DNA of 64,000 bases, taken from assembly GCF_002836475.1 (NCBI RefSeq), contig NZ_PJBJ01000030.1, forward strand, positions 1,054,001 to 1,118,000, written 5' to 3'. Positions within the stretch are counted from its first letter, which is position 1. Every line of letters begins with the position of its first letter. The stretch comes from Flavobacterium sp. ALD4. Its GTDB lineage: Bacteria > Bacteroidota > Bacteroidia > Flavobacteriales > Flavobacteriaceae. The translations under genes and the position numbers were made by a program. Shown here piece by piece: positions 56,601 to 64,000 of this stretch. The notes beneath the pieces are model-generated. The model saw nothing but the letters and a program-made list of their open reading frames with translations. It was not told the origin of the DNA and ran no database searches.

Positions 56601-56857
56601 TCGTACGAACGAGAGTCAATTTTTTTAATGTTTTCCAAAGAAGCTACAGCGTCTTCAATTTTTTTAGTTACCGTATTTTCTACTTCAGAAGGAGAAGCAC
56701 CAGGGTATATGGTTGCCACAGTAATAACATTCTGTTCAAATTTAGGGATTAATTCATAGCCCAATTGACTGTAGCTAAAGAGCCCGCCAAGAATCAAAAT
56801 CGTAAACAGTACAATTACTAACGACGGACGTTTTATGGATATTTCTGCTAATTTCAT
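53684..56857 (-). CDS. RND efflux pump, inner-membrane transporter (AcrB/HAE1 type)
   Basis: 1057 residues, full length, 12 TM helices with two large periplasmic loops. Proton-relay residues are visible: the Asp pair in GILVDDAIVVLENIYRH and Lys in VCKNAIMLVDYTNQRR. YPGASPSEVENTVTKKIEDAV is the porter signature. A drug/hydrophobic compound pump is more likely than a metal pump because CusA-type Met residues are not seen. Last gene of the SDR-TetR-TolC-MFP-RND operon. Confidence 0.95.
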   Translation of the reverse strand: MKLAEISIKRPSLVIVLFTILILGGLFSYSQLGYELIPKFEQNVITVATIYPGASPSEVENTVTKKIEDAVASLENIKKIDSRSYESLSTVSITLNTKAKVDLSLNDAQRKINAIISDLPKDAKAPSLSKFSLSDLPIMTIGANGNMDEVAFYDLIDKKIAPVLSRVNGVAQVNIIGGQEREIQVSLDAIKMQGYGLSIPQVQQIILSSNLDFPTGNIQTRDKKILIRLAGKYKNVQELRNLVVSSKNGIQIRLSDIADVQDGQKTAEKIARVDQKSAIILQIVKQSDANAVAVSEQVYKTITKLENDYKENAVKLNVANDSTIFTLEAADSVIHDLLIAVFLVAFVMLFFLHSIRNSLIVMVSIPASLISTFIGFYYLGYTLNLMSLLGLSLVVGILVDDAIVVLENIYRHMEMGKNRVRAAYEGTAEIAGTVTSITLVIVVVFLPIAMSTGLVSNIITQFCVTVIISTLFSLLASFTIIPWLSSRFGKLEHIEGKNAFGRVILGFEKILTRFTNWITNLLKWCLDHYKTTLAVVLVLFFSSIALVPFGFIGGEFFAKSDSGEFLVQIELPKDASLEQSNFMAQKAEAFLNTQKYVKSLITKVGQTSEGMGASQSTAYKSEIDVKMIDQKDRTDDSYVYAARMKLQLEKILVGAKVKTVPVGILGTAEDAPIALIVTGTSLESAMVFAKAAEKELNKIPGATGVKLSVETGNPEINVQVDRDKMAALGLSLQTVGMTMQTAYSGNTDGKFRAGEYEYDINIKYSSFDRKSINDVSNLIFMNDRGEQIKLSQFATIKEGSGPSQLERRDKTASVTVKGQTVGVPVGTVVAQLEEKLTIMKKPVGVNYIWGGDQENQSEGFGTLGFALLAAIILVYLVMVGLYDSFAHPFVVLFAIPLSFIGALLALALTNNTLNIFTILGVIMLIGLVCKNAIMLVDYTNQRRAAGETIRTALIQANHARLRPILMTTIAMVFGMFPIALAAGAGAEWKNGLAWVIIGGLISSLFLTLIIVPVIYEIMEKLIYKFTKGKKTDFDALIVADYEPQVLSEDEYNKEHKG

Positions 56858-56937
56858 ATATAATTTAGTTTCAGGTTTCAGGGGGTAAAATTTTAGTTTA
56901 ACAAACTTGAAATTTTACATCTGGAACAATTTTCGAT

Positions 56938-58005
56938 TTATTTGATAATCTCCACTTTTGTTCCGTCAGTCAAGTTAATTTGACCCGTGACAATTACAAT
57001 TTCATTATCAGAAAGTCCGTTTAAGATCTCTACTTTATCACCAAGAATTCTTCCTGCCGTTACATTCTTTAATTTAGCTATTCCGTTTTCTACGACAAAA
57101 ATCTGGTTGCTGCTTACACTTCCCACAAAGGCATTTCGAGGTACTACCATCATAGATTGTTTTTGTTGTTTTGAAGCAAATTCTGCCGTTCCATACATTC
57201 CCGCTTTTAGGTCATTAGAAGCGCTGTTTGTAATTTCTATTTCTACTGGAAAGTTTAAGCTGGAATCTGCTTTTTGAGCGATGAAAGTAATTTTTCCGGT
57301 AAAGTTGACATCAGGATAAACACTCGCGGTAACGTTTACTGGACCTCCCAATTTTAAATTAGCAACCTGGCTTTCGTCAACTGTAACAGTCAACTTTAAT
57401 GAGGAAACATTTACAATTTCAAACATTGCCGTAACAGGCATCGCAGTCAGCATAGAACCCGGCTCAATATATCTTTTGTTGATAAATCCTTTTATTGGCG
57501 CTTTTACCTTGGTGTCGCCTACGTTAATATTCGCTTGTTTCAAGTTAGATCCCGCATTAGTCATAGCTAATTTCGCTTGGTCTAATTGTTGTTTGGTGAC
57601 TCCTCCGGAATTAAACGCATTTTCATATCTGGCATAATCCGCTTGGGCGTTATTATAAACCGCTTTAGCCATTTGGGCATTTACATTTATAGCGTCGCTT
57701 CTAATAATGACTAATGTTTGACCTACTTTTACATAATCCCCTTCGTTTACAAGAACACTAATCACTTTCCCCGATTTTTCAGCTGAAAAAGTTAACTCTT
57801 GTATCGGTTCAAAATTTCCATTTACTGAAAAGTCTAAAGAAATTTCTTCGGTCTTAACTGCTTCTGTTTTCACGGATACACTAGCATTTTTTTCTGCGAC
57901 AATCGCGGTTTTTGCTGCGTTTTCTTTTTTGTTATTCATTAAAGTAAAAGTAATAAGCCCCAATGCGCCGAGTATTACAATTGCGATAGTTATATTTTTT
58001 TTCAT
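56938..58005 (-). CDS. RND efflux periplasmic adaptor (membrane fusion protein)
   Basis: 355 residues with an N-terminal membrane anchor (ITIAIVILGALGLITFTLM). Lipoyl-type hairpin halves (GKVISVLVNEGDYVKVGQTLVII and APIKGFINKRYIEPGSML) flank an alpha-hairpin (~105-160), then beta-barrel and membrane-proximal domains. Connects the RND pump with the TolC-like protein; 5 nt after the tolC-like gene. Confidence 0.94.
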   Translation of the reverse strand: MKKNITIAIVILGALGLITFTLMNNKKENAAKTAIVAEKNASVSVKTEAVKTEEISLDFSVNGNFEPIQELTFSAEKSGKVISVLVNEGDYVKVGQTLVIIRSDAINVNAQMAKAVYNNAQADYARYENAFNSGGVTKQQLDQAKLAMTNAGSNLKQANINVGDTKVKAPIKGFINKRYIEPGSMLTAMPVTAMFEIVNVSSLKLTVTVDESQVANLKLGGPVNVTASVYPDVNFTGKITFIAQKADSSLNFPVEIEITNSASNDLKAGMYGTAEFASKQQKQSMMVVPRNAFVGSVSSNQIFVVENGIAKLKNVTAGRILGDKVEILNGLSDNEIVIVTGQINLTDGTKVEIIK

Positions 58006-58009
58006 TGTA

Positions 58010-59353
58010 TTAATTATTTAGTAGTGATTTTAGTTCTCCTTTGGATTTTATTAGTTGAATTTCTGCTAGTTTGTAATCTAAGATTGCAGAGGTGTAGTTG
58101 TTTTGTGCCTCAGTAAAGGCATTTTCCGCATCTAATAAATCAGTTAAAGAAGCTAAACCCTGTATGTAATTATTTTTGGTGTTTTTTAATACGTCTTGCG
58201 CTAATTGTGCATTCCCTTTTTGGTTCTGTATCGTTATAATACTATTGTCAATTAGAGTTTTTGCATTGGCATAAGCCAAATCAAGAGATAGTTTTGTGTC
58301 TATTAAATCTTCTTTTACAGCTCTTAATTGGATATCTGCTTGTCTAACTTTAGAGCGTGTCTCAAATCCAGAGAAAATAGGGACTCTCAAATTTAAACCT
58401 ATCGAGGAAAAATCAGTCCAATAAACTCCATCGGTCGGTTTTGCTCCCCAAGGCATTTTTGGACCTTGACCTATATAATTGTATCCTGCAGAAAGCGATA
58501 GTGTTGGGTAGTAACCCGCAATCACTGATTGTTTTTGGAATTCTAACAGTTGTTCCTGTTTTTTCATCAGTAAAAACTCTGTTCGGGTCTCCGTATTCGG
58601 TATTTCTGAAAATGCCTGAGGCGTTACTTCAAAAGCAGCTTGGGGAATTTCAATTTTTGATTCAATTGGCATTCCCATATAAAATTTCAAGGCATTTTCT
58701 TGAATTTGAACGCCATTCAATACTTGTTGTCGTTGTGTTTTTATATTTGAAAGTTTCACTATAATTCGATCCAAATCAATTTTTTTTGATAAACCATTTT
58801 CATAGCGTCCTTTTATAATATTTTTCACTTTAGCAGTGTTTAAATAAGTGCTGTCCAAAACGTTTAAATTTTGTCGGCGAACATAGACTTGGTAGTAGTT
58901 ATTTGCCACTCTCTCGATTACTTGTTCTTCCGTTAACTGTTCATTTATTTGGTAAAACTCTCGGGTTGTTTTAGCCGCTTGTAAACCAGTGAAAACAGAT
59001 TGGTCAAATAAGTTTTGAGTCAAAGAAACCCCAGCAGTTGAAACCCATTTTTGACCAAAAGTAGCCTGAATAGTAGTTCCCGGCTCTCCTCCGAAAGATC
59101 CTGCATCGAGAAAAGTAGTTTGCAAAATGGGATTGTAAGTCAGTCCTCCATTCGCATTAATTTTCGGTAAGGCTCTGGAACGAACTTCCTGAATTTGGTA
59201 TTTGCTATTTTCTACTTTAAGTCTTGCTTTTTTAGCATCAGATTTGTTTTCTAAAGCATAAGTAATAGCGTCCTTCAAGGTAAGTGATTTTACTTCTTGT
59301 GCATTTGCCATAAAAGCAAATGTTAGGAATGATATTAAAATTAATCTCTTCAT
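58010..59353 (-). CDS. TolC-family outer membrane efflux protein
   Basis: 447 residues; signal peptide MKRLILISFLTFAFMANAQ. Two OEP repeats with long coiled-coil helices (SLTLKDAITYALENKSDAKKARL and AYANAKTLIDNSIITIQNQKGNAQLA). The C-terminus has ASLTDLLDAENAFTEAQNNYTSAILDYKLAEIQLIKSKG. Its start overlaps the tetR stop by one base. Confidence 0.94.
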   Translation of the reverse strand: MKRLILISFLTFAFMANAQEVKSLTLKDAITYALENKSDAKKARLKVENSKYQIQEVRSRALPKINANGGLTYNPILQTTFLDAGSFGGEPGTTIQATFGQKWVSTAGVSLTQNLFDQSVFTGLQAAKTTREFYQINEQLTEEQVIERVANNYYQVYVRRQNLNVLDSTYLNTAKVKNIIKGRYENGLSKKIDLDRIIVKLSNIKTQRQQVLNGVQIQENALKFYMGMPIESKIEIPQAAFEVTPQAFSEIPNTETRTEFLLMKKQEQLLEFQKQSVIAGYYPTLSLSAGYNYIGQGPKMPWGAKPTDGVYWTDFSSIGLNLRVPIFSGFETRSKVRQADIQLRAVKEDLIDTKLSLDLAYANAKTLIDNSIITIQNQKGNAQLAQDVLKNTKNNYIQGLASLTDLLDAENAFTEAQNNYTSAILDYKLAEIQLIKSKGELKSLLNN

Positions 59354-59949
59354 TATATTGTCGGATTTAGTAAATGTTTTTCAAGTTCGATTAGTCCAGC
59401 AGCAGTGGCCATAGCTCTGGTATGGTATTCTAAAATTTCTAATTCTAATTGTTGTGATTCTTTTTCTGAACTGGTACTTTCTTTTATGGAAAAGATTAAG
59501 TTGTAATAAAATCTTGTATAGTTTTCAATATTTATATTTTCTCGATAAAGTCCTTGTTTAATACCTTGTTCAATATTTTTTTTAAAAACAGTATTACATT
59601 CATTTATCTCTCGTAGCATTACTTTTTCATGAATTTCAGGATAATGTTTTTTTAATTGATAGATAGGAGAGGTATCTGATGATTGAAACATTTCTTTGAA
59701 CATTTTTCGAATTTCAAAATTTTCTCGAATTGCATTGTGCTCTTTACTTACAATGTTGTTAATGATTTCGTGTATCTCTGTATGCATTAAGGCGGTGCTT
59801 TCTTCAATTAGAATTTCTTTATTGCAAAAATATTTGTAAATCGTTTTTTTAGAAATAGACATTTCACCGGCGATATCGTCCATTGTAATACTCTTAAAAC
59901 CTAGTTTTATAAACATTTCACTTGCTTTGCTAATTATTTTCTCTTTCAT
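59353..59949 (-). CDS. TetR-family transcriptional regulator of the efflux operon
   Basis: 198 residues. The N-terminal helix-turn-helix is in ASEMFIKLGFKSITMDDIAGEMSISKKTIYKYFCNKE; the C-terminal ligand-binding helices are divergent as usual. It overlaps both neighbours by one base, so it is within the operon it probably represses. The GGAAACT-N14-AGTTTCC palindrome at the operon promoter, repeated at yceI, is the likely operator. Confidence 0.92.
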   Translation of the reverse strand: MKEKIISKASEMFIKLGFKSITMDDIAGEMSISKKTIYKYFCNKEILIEESTALMHTEIHEIINNIVSKEHNAIRENFEIRKMFKEMFQSSDTSPIYQLKKHYPEIHEKVMLREINECNTVFKKNIEQGIKQGLYRENINIENYTRFYYNLIFSIKESTSSEKESQQLELEILEYHTRAMATAAGLIELEKHLLNPTI

Positions 59950-60725
59950 TATTTATCTTGGATTAATCTAACCAGTTTTACGGTTAGAGCTCTTGGTGTA
60001 AACCGAATTGAATTTGCCATGATGGAATTGAATAAACCATGAATTGCGACTCTTTTTCCTTTCATCATTGCTCTAAAACCATATTCTGCCACTTCTTTTG
60101 ATGTTGGTAATTTTCTGCCTTTTACTAATTTGCTTTCATTCATGTCAGCGGCATCTTGAAATCCACTTTCGGTGGCACCGGGACACAATGCGGTCACAGT
60201 AATACCTTTATCACGAACCTCATTGTCAATTGCCTCTGAGAAATGCAATACATAGGACTTTGTTGCATAGTATACCGCCATTGTTGGCCCTGGTTGAAAT
60301 GCAGCAGTAGAGGCAACATTCATTATTTTGCCTTTTTTTTGAAGAACCATGTCTTTTAAAAAGAGCTTGGTGAATTGGGTTAATGTTGTAATATTCAATT
60401 GAATCATTTCTTCTTCTTTTTTCCAATTGGTATCCGTAAACATTCCAAAATCTCCAAATCCGGCATTGTTTATCAAATAATCAATAACAATGCTTTTATT
60501 TTTTAGTTCATTATACACTTCTTGAGCTGAATCAATTTTTGATAAGTCTTTTGCAATAATGAATGCTTTTATTGAAAATTCTTTTTCAAGACTGTTTTTT
60601 AGTTCTTGAAGTTTCGAGACATTTCTTGCGACCAATACAAGATCATTTCCTTCTCTGGCAAATATTTTAGCAAGTTCAAATCCTATTCCGCTAGATGCTC
60701 CGGTAATAAGGGCTGTTTTTTTCAT
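59949..60725 (-). CDS. Short-chain dehydrogenase/reductase
   Basis: 258 residues from ATG 60725 (MKKTALITGASSGIGFELAK). The frame extends to 60800, but that would cross the promoter and operator. Rossmann TGASSGIG, NNAG (LINNAGFGDFG), Ser of the triad in NVASTAAFQPG, and YATK catalytic Tyr/Lys. Classical SDR of DltE/YqjQ type; substrate unknown. First gene of the efflux operon, so possibly linked to modification of the exported compound or of a lipid. Confidence 0.93.
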   Translation of the reverse strand: MKKTALITGASSGIGFELAKIFAREGNDLVLVARNVSKLQELKNSLEKEFSIKAFIIAKDLSKIDSAQEVYNELKNKSIVIDYLINNAGFGDFGMFTDTNWKKEEEMIQLNITTLTQFTKLFLKDMVLQKKGKIMNVASTAAFQPGPTMAVYYATKSYVLHFSEAIDNEVRDKGITVTALCPGATESGFQDAADMNESKLVKGRKLPTSKEVAEYGFRAMMKGKRVAIHGLFNSIMANSIRFTPRALTVKLVRLIQDK

Positions 60726-60747
60726 TTGTCGTGAAGTTTTTGCAGCA

Positions 60748-60787
60748 CAAAAGTATTGCGGAAACTTTGAACACCAAAATAGTTTCC
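60748..60787 (-). promoter_or_regulatory. Efflux operon promoter with TetR operator
   Basis: On the - strand TTTG (60775-60778), exactly 19 nt, TACTTTTG (60748-60755): a consensus Bacteroidetes promoter. A palindrome GGAAACT-N14-AGTTTCC (60760-60787) covers the -33 box and spacer. The same 28-bp site, 25-26 bp identical, occurs at the yceI promoter. Confidence 0.8.
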
Positions 60788-60819
60788 AAAGTATTTGCAT
60801 AAGTTTAACATTATATGGA

Positions 60820-61362
60820 TTAAATCATGAACTCCAAGTTGGCGATCAGTTTAATGTCCTGACCTAAAGCAAGCCCAGCTGTTTGCGTATAGGAGTTTGT
60901 TGTGAGGTCAAAATCTCTACGATTTATTTGTCCTGTAATTTCAAACAATGCTTTTCTTTTTCCTTCACAAGTGGTTATCGCAATTAATTCGGCATCAAGT
61001 TCAATTACTTTCGTAATATTTTTAATCCTGAGGTTTCCTTTCAAGAAATTGATGTTTTTACTTATTTTTTGAAATGATGTTGATTTGAAATGGATAGAAG
61101 GAAAGGTGTCAATGTCTAAATAATCATTTAGGATTAAATGATTGTCAATGTGATCGATGCTGGTTTCATTGTTTTTGACATCTAATTGAAATTCAACTGA
61201 GGCATCTTCTATCTCATCTTCATAAATATCTAAATGTCCATTAAATTTATTAAGAGAGCCTGCTATGTATGCGATTATGGAATGTCTTGCTTTGATTAGA
61301 ACATCAGATTGATTGGAGTCAATAGTCCATTTTGTGGCTGTAATGGGGAGGGATGAATTCAT
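60820..61362 (-). CDS. YceI-family lipocalin-like protein
   Basis: 180 residues, an isoprenoid-binding-type barrel: TKWTIDSNQSDVLIKARHSIIAYIAGSLNKFNG, NDYLDIDTFPSIHFKSTSF, LRIKNITKVIELDAEL, and INRRDFDLT. It has no signal peptide, so cytoplasmic. YceI proteins bind polyisoprenoids or fatty amides. It has its own promoter with the efflux operon's operator, hence likely the same regulon; the divergent gene makes polyprenyl diphosphates. Confidence 0.9.
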   Translation of the reverse strand: MNSSLPITATKWTIDSNQSDVLIKARHSIIAYIAGSLNKFNGHLDIYEDEIEDASVEFQLDVKNNETSIDHIDNHLILNDYLDIDTFPSIHFKSTSFQKISKNINFLKGNLRIKNITKVIELDAELIAITTCEGKRKALFEITGQINRRDFDLTTNSYTQTAGLALGQDIKLIANLEFMI

Positions 61363-61388
61363 GATGATAATAAGTTAAATTGCGAATG

Positions 61389-61428
61389 CAAATGTAATGC
61401 GGAAACTTTGAATACTAAAATAGTTTCC
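61389..61428 (-). promoter_or_regulatory. yceI promoter with second TetR operator
   Basis: On the - strand TTTA, 19 nt, TACATTTG (61389-61396). The palindrome GGAAACT-N14-AGTTTCC at 61401-61428 has the same position relative to the boxes as in the efflux promoter. The transcription start is expected ~20 nt before the yceI ATG. Confidence 0.8.
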
Positions 61429-61518
61429 GTTGTTTTTTTTATTTATTTTACAGTTCATTTAAAAACGTAGTTTGTAATGAAGGATGAATGCTGTAAATTA
61501 GCCCAAAAATTTAGTTTT

Positions 61519-62493
61519 ATGCATGCCATTGACCAGTTTCAGGATTTTTTCATCACTTATTTAGAAAAGCAGGCTATTACTAAAGAGCCTGAAAATTTGT
61601 ATGAGCCTATTGCCTATATATTAGGGTTAGGTGGAAAACGAATTCGTCCAGTCCTAACATTAATGACTACAGAAGTTTTTAATGGAGATTATAATAAAGC
61701 GCTTCCTGCAGCTATGGCTGTAGAGGTTTTTCATAATTTTTCCTTAGTTCATGATGATATTATGGATGATGCCCCTTTGAGAAGAGGGAATATAACTGTT
61801 CATGAAAAATGGGGTGTTAACACTGGGATTTTATCGGGTGACGCCATGCTTATTTTAGCATACCAATATTTTGAACAATATGAGCCAGGTGTTTTTATGA
61901 GATTGGCAAAATTATTTAGCAAAACGGCACTCGAAGTTTGTGAAGGGCAACAATGGGATGTCGATTTTGAAACCCGAGATGACGTTACCATTCCGGAGTA
62001 CCTTAAAATGATTGAGTATAAGACAGCGGTTCTTGTGGCTGCAGCCATGAAAATGGGAGCTATAGTAGCTGAAGCTTCAGTGGAAAATGCTGAGTTGATT
62101 TATGAGTTTGGGTTAAATTTAGGTTTGGCTTTTCAATTGCAGGACGATTATCTTGATGCTTTTGGCAATCCAAAAACTTTTGGAAAGCGAGTAGGGGGTG
62201 ATATTATAGAAAATAAAAAAACATACTTGTATTTAAAAGCTATCGCGTTTTCTTCAAAAGAAGAAGCAGCTCAATTACAGCAGTTATTTTCGACGCAGCT
62301 TGAGGATAATTTAGTTAAAATTGACTCCGTAAAAGAAATTTTTAATAATTCAGGAGCATCTAAAGCGACTCAAGACGCAATACAAGATTATACTTTTAAG
62401 GCTTTTGAAACCTTGGAAAAAATGAATATCGAAGAAGCGAAAAAGGATGTATTAAGAGTTTTTGGCAAAAATTTAATGGGGCGAAAGGTTTGA
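61519..62493 (+). CDS. Polyprenyl diphosphate synthase (IspB/IspA type)
   Basis: 324 residues from ATG 61519 (MHAIDQFQDFFITYLEKQ), which fits relatives; the frame opens at 61477, with a cysteine-rich extension not expected. The first Asp motif is in LVHDDIMDDAPLRRG, the second in FQLQDDYLDAFG, and GGKRIRP binds IPP. Makes trans-polyprenyl diphosphate for menaquinone or related lipids. Followed by a conserved small gene 63 nt downstream, probably in the same transcript. Confidence 0.93.
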   Translation: MHAIDQFQDFFITYLEKQAITKEPENLYEPIAYILGLGGKRIRPVLTLMTTEVFNGDYNKALPAAMAVEVFHNFSLVHDDIMDDAPLRRGNITVHEKWGVNTGILSGDAMLILAYQYFEQYEPGVFMRLAKLFSKTALEVCEGQQWDVDFETRDDVTIPEYLKMIEYKTAVLVAAAMKMGAIVAEASVENAELIYEFGLNLGLAFQLQDDYLDAFGNPKTFGKRVGGDIIENKKTYLYLKAIAFSSKEEAAQLQQLFSTQLEDNLVKIDSVKEIFNNSGASKATQDAIQDYTFKAFETLEKMNIEEAKKDVLRVFGKNLMGRKV

Positions 62494-62556
62494 TTTTGCA
62501 GATAGTTATGCAAAATATCTAGTCGAAAAATCAACAGTATACAATCAAAAACAACC

Positions 62557-62910
62557 ATGTTTATAGCTCCTAAAAATACAGATTTACTATTTTCTGAAGC
62601 AGAAAAAGAAGCTTTATATCTTAAATTAGTTGAACAAATTAATAAGGATTTTAATTTAGCCAATGAAGCGATAGATTTTCCAATCAGTATTTCTCCCAAT
62701 GAATTAAAAATTCAATTGCATGAAAAAATATATCGATTGATTCAGTACAAATTTGCCGAATACCTCAATCTGCTATATATTATCGATGTCTCTGAAGATG
62801 AAGTCAAAAAAATGGACGGTTCAGATTTGGTCATATTGGCAGAGCAGGTCTCTTTTCTGATACTAAAAAGAGAATGGCAAAAAGTTTGGTTTAAAAATAA
62901 ATACAGTTAG
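62557..62910 (+). CDS. Conserved hypothetical protein, likely cotranscribed with polyprenyl synthase
   Basis: 117 residues, soluble, mostly helical: DLLFSEAEKEALYLKLVEQINKDF, IYRLIQYKFAEYLNLLYIIDVSEDEVKKM, VSFLILKREWQKVWFKNKY. To my memory near-identical proteins sit beside this gene in many Flavobacteria. No function known. Confidence 0.8.
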   Translation: MFIAPKNTDLLFSEAEKEALYLKLVEQINKDFNLANEAIDFPISISPNELKIQLHEKIYRLIQYKFAEYLNLLYIIDVSEDEVKKMDGSDLVILAEQVSFLILKREWQKVWFKNKYS

Positions 62911-62991
62911 AGGATCGGTTTTATTGGGTTTAACGCGCGACTACCTTCGGTTCTTTAGTCTATTCTCTTTAATCTATATTCTATTTCTTTC

Positions 62992-63534
62992 TCAAAAATA
63001 AACCCTGACAAAAGGCATGAAAGCGCTACCGTAAATATTATTGGTATCGTTTAGTACATTGTAACGGGCTCCTATGGTCGCATTTCCGCTACGGTATCCA
63101 GCTCCTAAAAACAAACCGGTATTCCAATAATCTTGAGAGTTACTGTTAGATCCATCTAAATTGATATTGACACGCAGCTCTTCTAATTCGGCAGAAAGCT
63201 GGATTGCTTGAATGGGATTAAACAACCCTATAATACTGCCGCCATATAAATGGGACGCATAGTAATTTCGTTGTTTTAGATAGGTGTATTGAGCTCCAAT
63301 ACCTAAAGCTACATACTCATTAAAATTATAAATGGCACTTGGAGCCAAAGAAATATCAGTATAATCAGATCCAAAGCCTAAACCAATTCCTCCTCCATAC
63401 TGGACATTTTTCCAGAAATTACCGCTCAATTTAGGTGTAATTGTTTGTTGTTGTGCCAACAAAGTATTTGAAATTAATGTGCTAAAGACAATCAAAACGG
63501 ACTTTGAAATAGTCTTATATCGGTTTTTTCGCAT
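62992..63534 (-). CDS. Putative small outer-membrane beta-barrel protein
   Basis: 180 residues; signal peptide ending LISNTLLAQ|QQT. Alternating amphipathic strands (YGGGIGLGFGSDYTDISLAPSAIYNF, VALGIGAQYTYLKQ, FLGAGYRSGNATIGARYNVL) and a terminal aromatic (MPFVRVYF) fit an 8-strand barrel. Function unknown. Convergent with the small gene upstream and divergent from sucA. Confidence 0.75.
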   Translation of the reverse strand: MRKNRYKTISKSVLIVFSTLISNTLLAQQQTITPKLSGNFWKNVQYGGGIGLGFGSDYTDISLAPSAIYNFNEYVALGIGAQYTYLKQRNYYASHLYGGSIIGLFNPIQAIQLSAELEELRVNINLDGSNSNSQDYWNTGLFLGAGYRSGNATIGARYNVLNDTNNIYGSAFMPFVRVYF

Positions 63535-63595
63535 AAGTATTTATTCTTTTAACATATTAATATATAAAAGTAAATATAAATTTAGCGGATTATTG

Positions 63596-63603
63596 TACTT
63601 TTG
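63596..63603 (+). promoter_or_regulatory. sucA -7 box
   Basis: TACTTTTG, 37 nt before the sucA ATG. Confidence 0.5.
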
Positions 63604-63640
63604 TACGACTATTTTAACTAAAAGTATATTCACTAATATT

Positions 63641-64000
63641 ATGGATAGGTTTTCATTTCTAAACGCAGCACATACAGAATTTTTCGCACAATTATACGAT
63701 CAGTACTTAGACAACCCAGATAGCGTAGAGCCAAGTTGGAGAAGTTTTTTTCAAGGTTTTGACTTTGGAATGGAATCCTTCGACGGGGAGGCTCCAGCAC
63801 AAAGCGTTGCCAGCCCATCTGCTGGAACCGCTGACTATGATCAAATTTCGGAAAAACTTCACAAAGAATTTAACGTACTAAAACTGATAGAAGGGTACCG
63901 TACCCGTGGGCATCTGTTTACAAAAACAAATCCCGTTAGAGACAGAAGGGTTTTTGAACCTTCCCTCGATATCAGTAATTTTGGACTTTCATCTGCGGAT
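63641..64000 (+). CDS. sucA: 2-oxoglutarate dehydrogenase E1 component, N-terminal part
   Basis: The first 120 residues from ATG 63641 (MDRFSFLNAAHTEFFAQLYDQYL); the gene runs off the window. The N-terminal DxVxPSWRxFF pattern (DSVEPSWRSFFQGFDFG) and VLKLIEGYRTRGHLFTKTNPVRDRR are typical of SucA. TCA cycle enzyme, thiamine-dependent. The variable Ala/Ser linker (~55-70) is normal. Confidence 0.95.
   Translation, partial: MDRFSFLNAAHTEFFAQLYDQYLDNPDSVEPSWRSFFQGFDFGMESFDGEAPAQSVASPSAGTADYDQISEKLHKEFNVLKLIEGYRTRGHLFTKTNPVRDRRVFEPSLDISNFGLSSAD

Overview
The window looks like chromosomal DNA of a Flavobacterium-like member of the Bacteroidota. Supporting signs are the low GC content, secreted proteins ending in type IX secretion (T9SS) sorting domains, promoters of the form TTG/TTTG-N19-TAnnTTTG instead of sigma70 boxes, weak Shine-Dalgarno sequences, a complete nuoA-N operon with a short NuoG, and the prs-rplY-pth gene order. 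Species cannot be fixed from the sequence alone.

Layout. 1-5.2 kb: three + strand exported proteins (LamG/T9SS adhesin, a sister protein sharing one beta domain, a lipoprotein). 5.2-9.8 kb: a MocR-type regulator divergent from a small TonB-dependent receptor followed by a bioF-like gene. 9.9-22 kb: a surface-protein region. An intact recX is followed by a 545-nt leader and a large T9SS protein; this whole block is tandemly duplicated (the recX copy is broken), and a third paralogue with delta-60 repeats is a pseudogene. 22-31 kb: bioB, a small membrane protein with a dead paralogue, ribF, a secreted zinc metalloprotease, pth, rplY, prs and tRNA-Leu. 31-35.5 kb: an eroded region next to the tRNA with an integrase relic, an AraC regulator, a small secreted protein, a Gfo/Idh/MocA pseudogene and a DsbA-like protein. 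36-49 kb: the 14-gene complex I operon on the - strand. 49.5-53.5 kb: a cold-shock protein, aspS with a partly duplicated 5' end, a TlpA-type pseudogene and a MORN-like protein. 53.7-61.4 kb: an SDR-TetR-TolC-MFP-RND efflux operon and a yceI gene whose promoters carry the same palindrome. 61.5-64 kb: polyprenyl synthase, a conserved small protein, a putative beta-barrel protein, and the start of sucA.

Two themes stand out. First, decay: at least six pseudogenes are recognisable (recX copy, delta-60 protein, membrane paralogue, integrase, Gfo/Idh/MocA oxidoreductase, TlpA-like). In addition, both biotin genes keep open frames but have lost catalytic residues (BioF PLP lysine and PLP-stacking histidine; the middle radical-SAM cysteine of BioB), so de novo biotin synthesis is probably dead while the neighbouring TonB receptor is intact. 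Second, readable regulation: a 28-bp palindrome sits between the -33 and -7 boxes of both the efflux operon and yceI, defining a probable TetR regulon. The aspS leader contains a copy of the gene's own first codons as a nine-codon mini-ORF followed by a hairpin.
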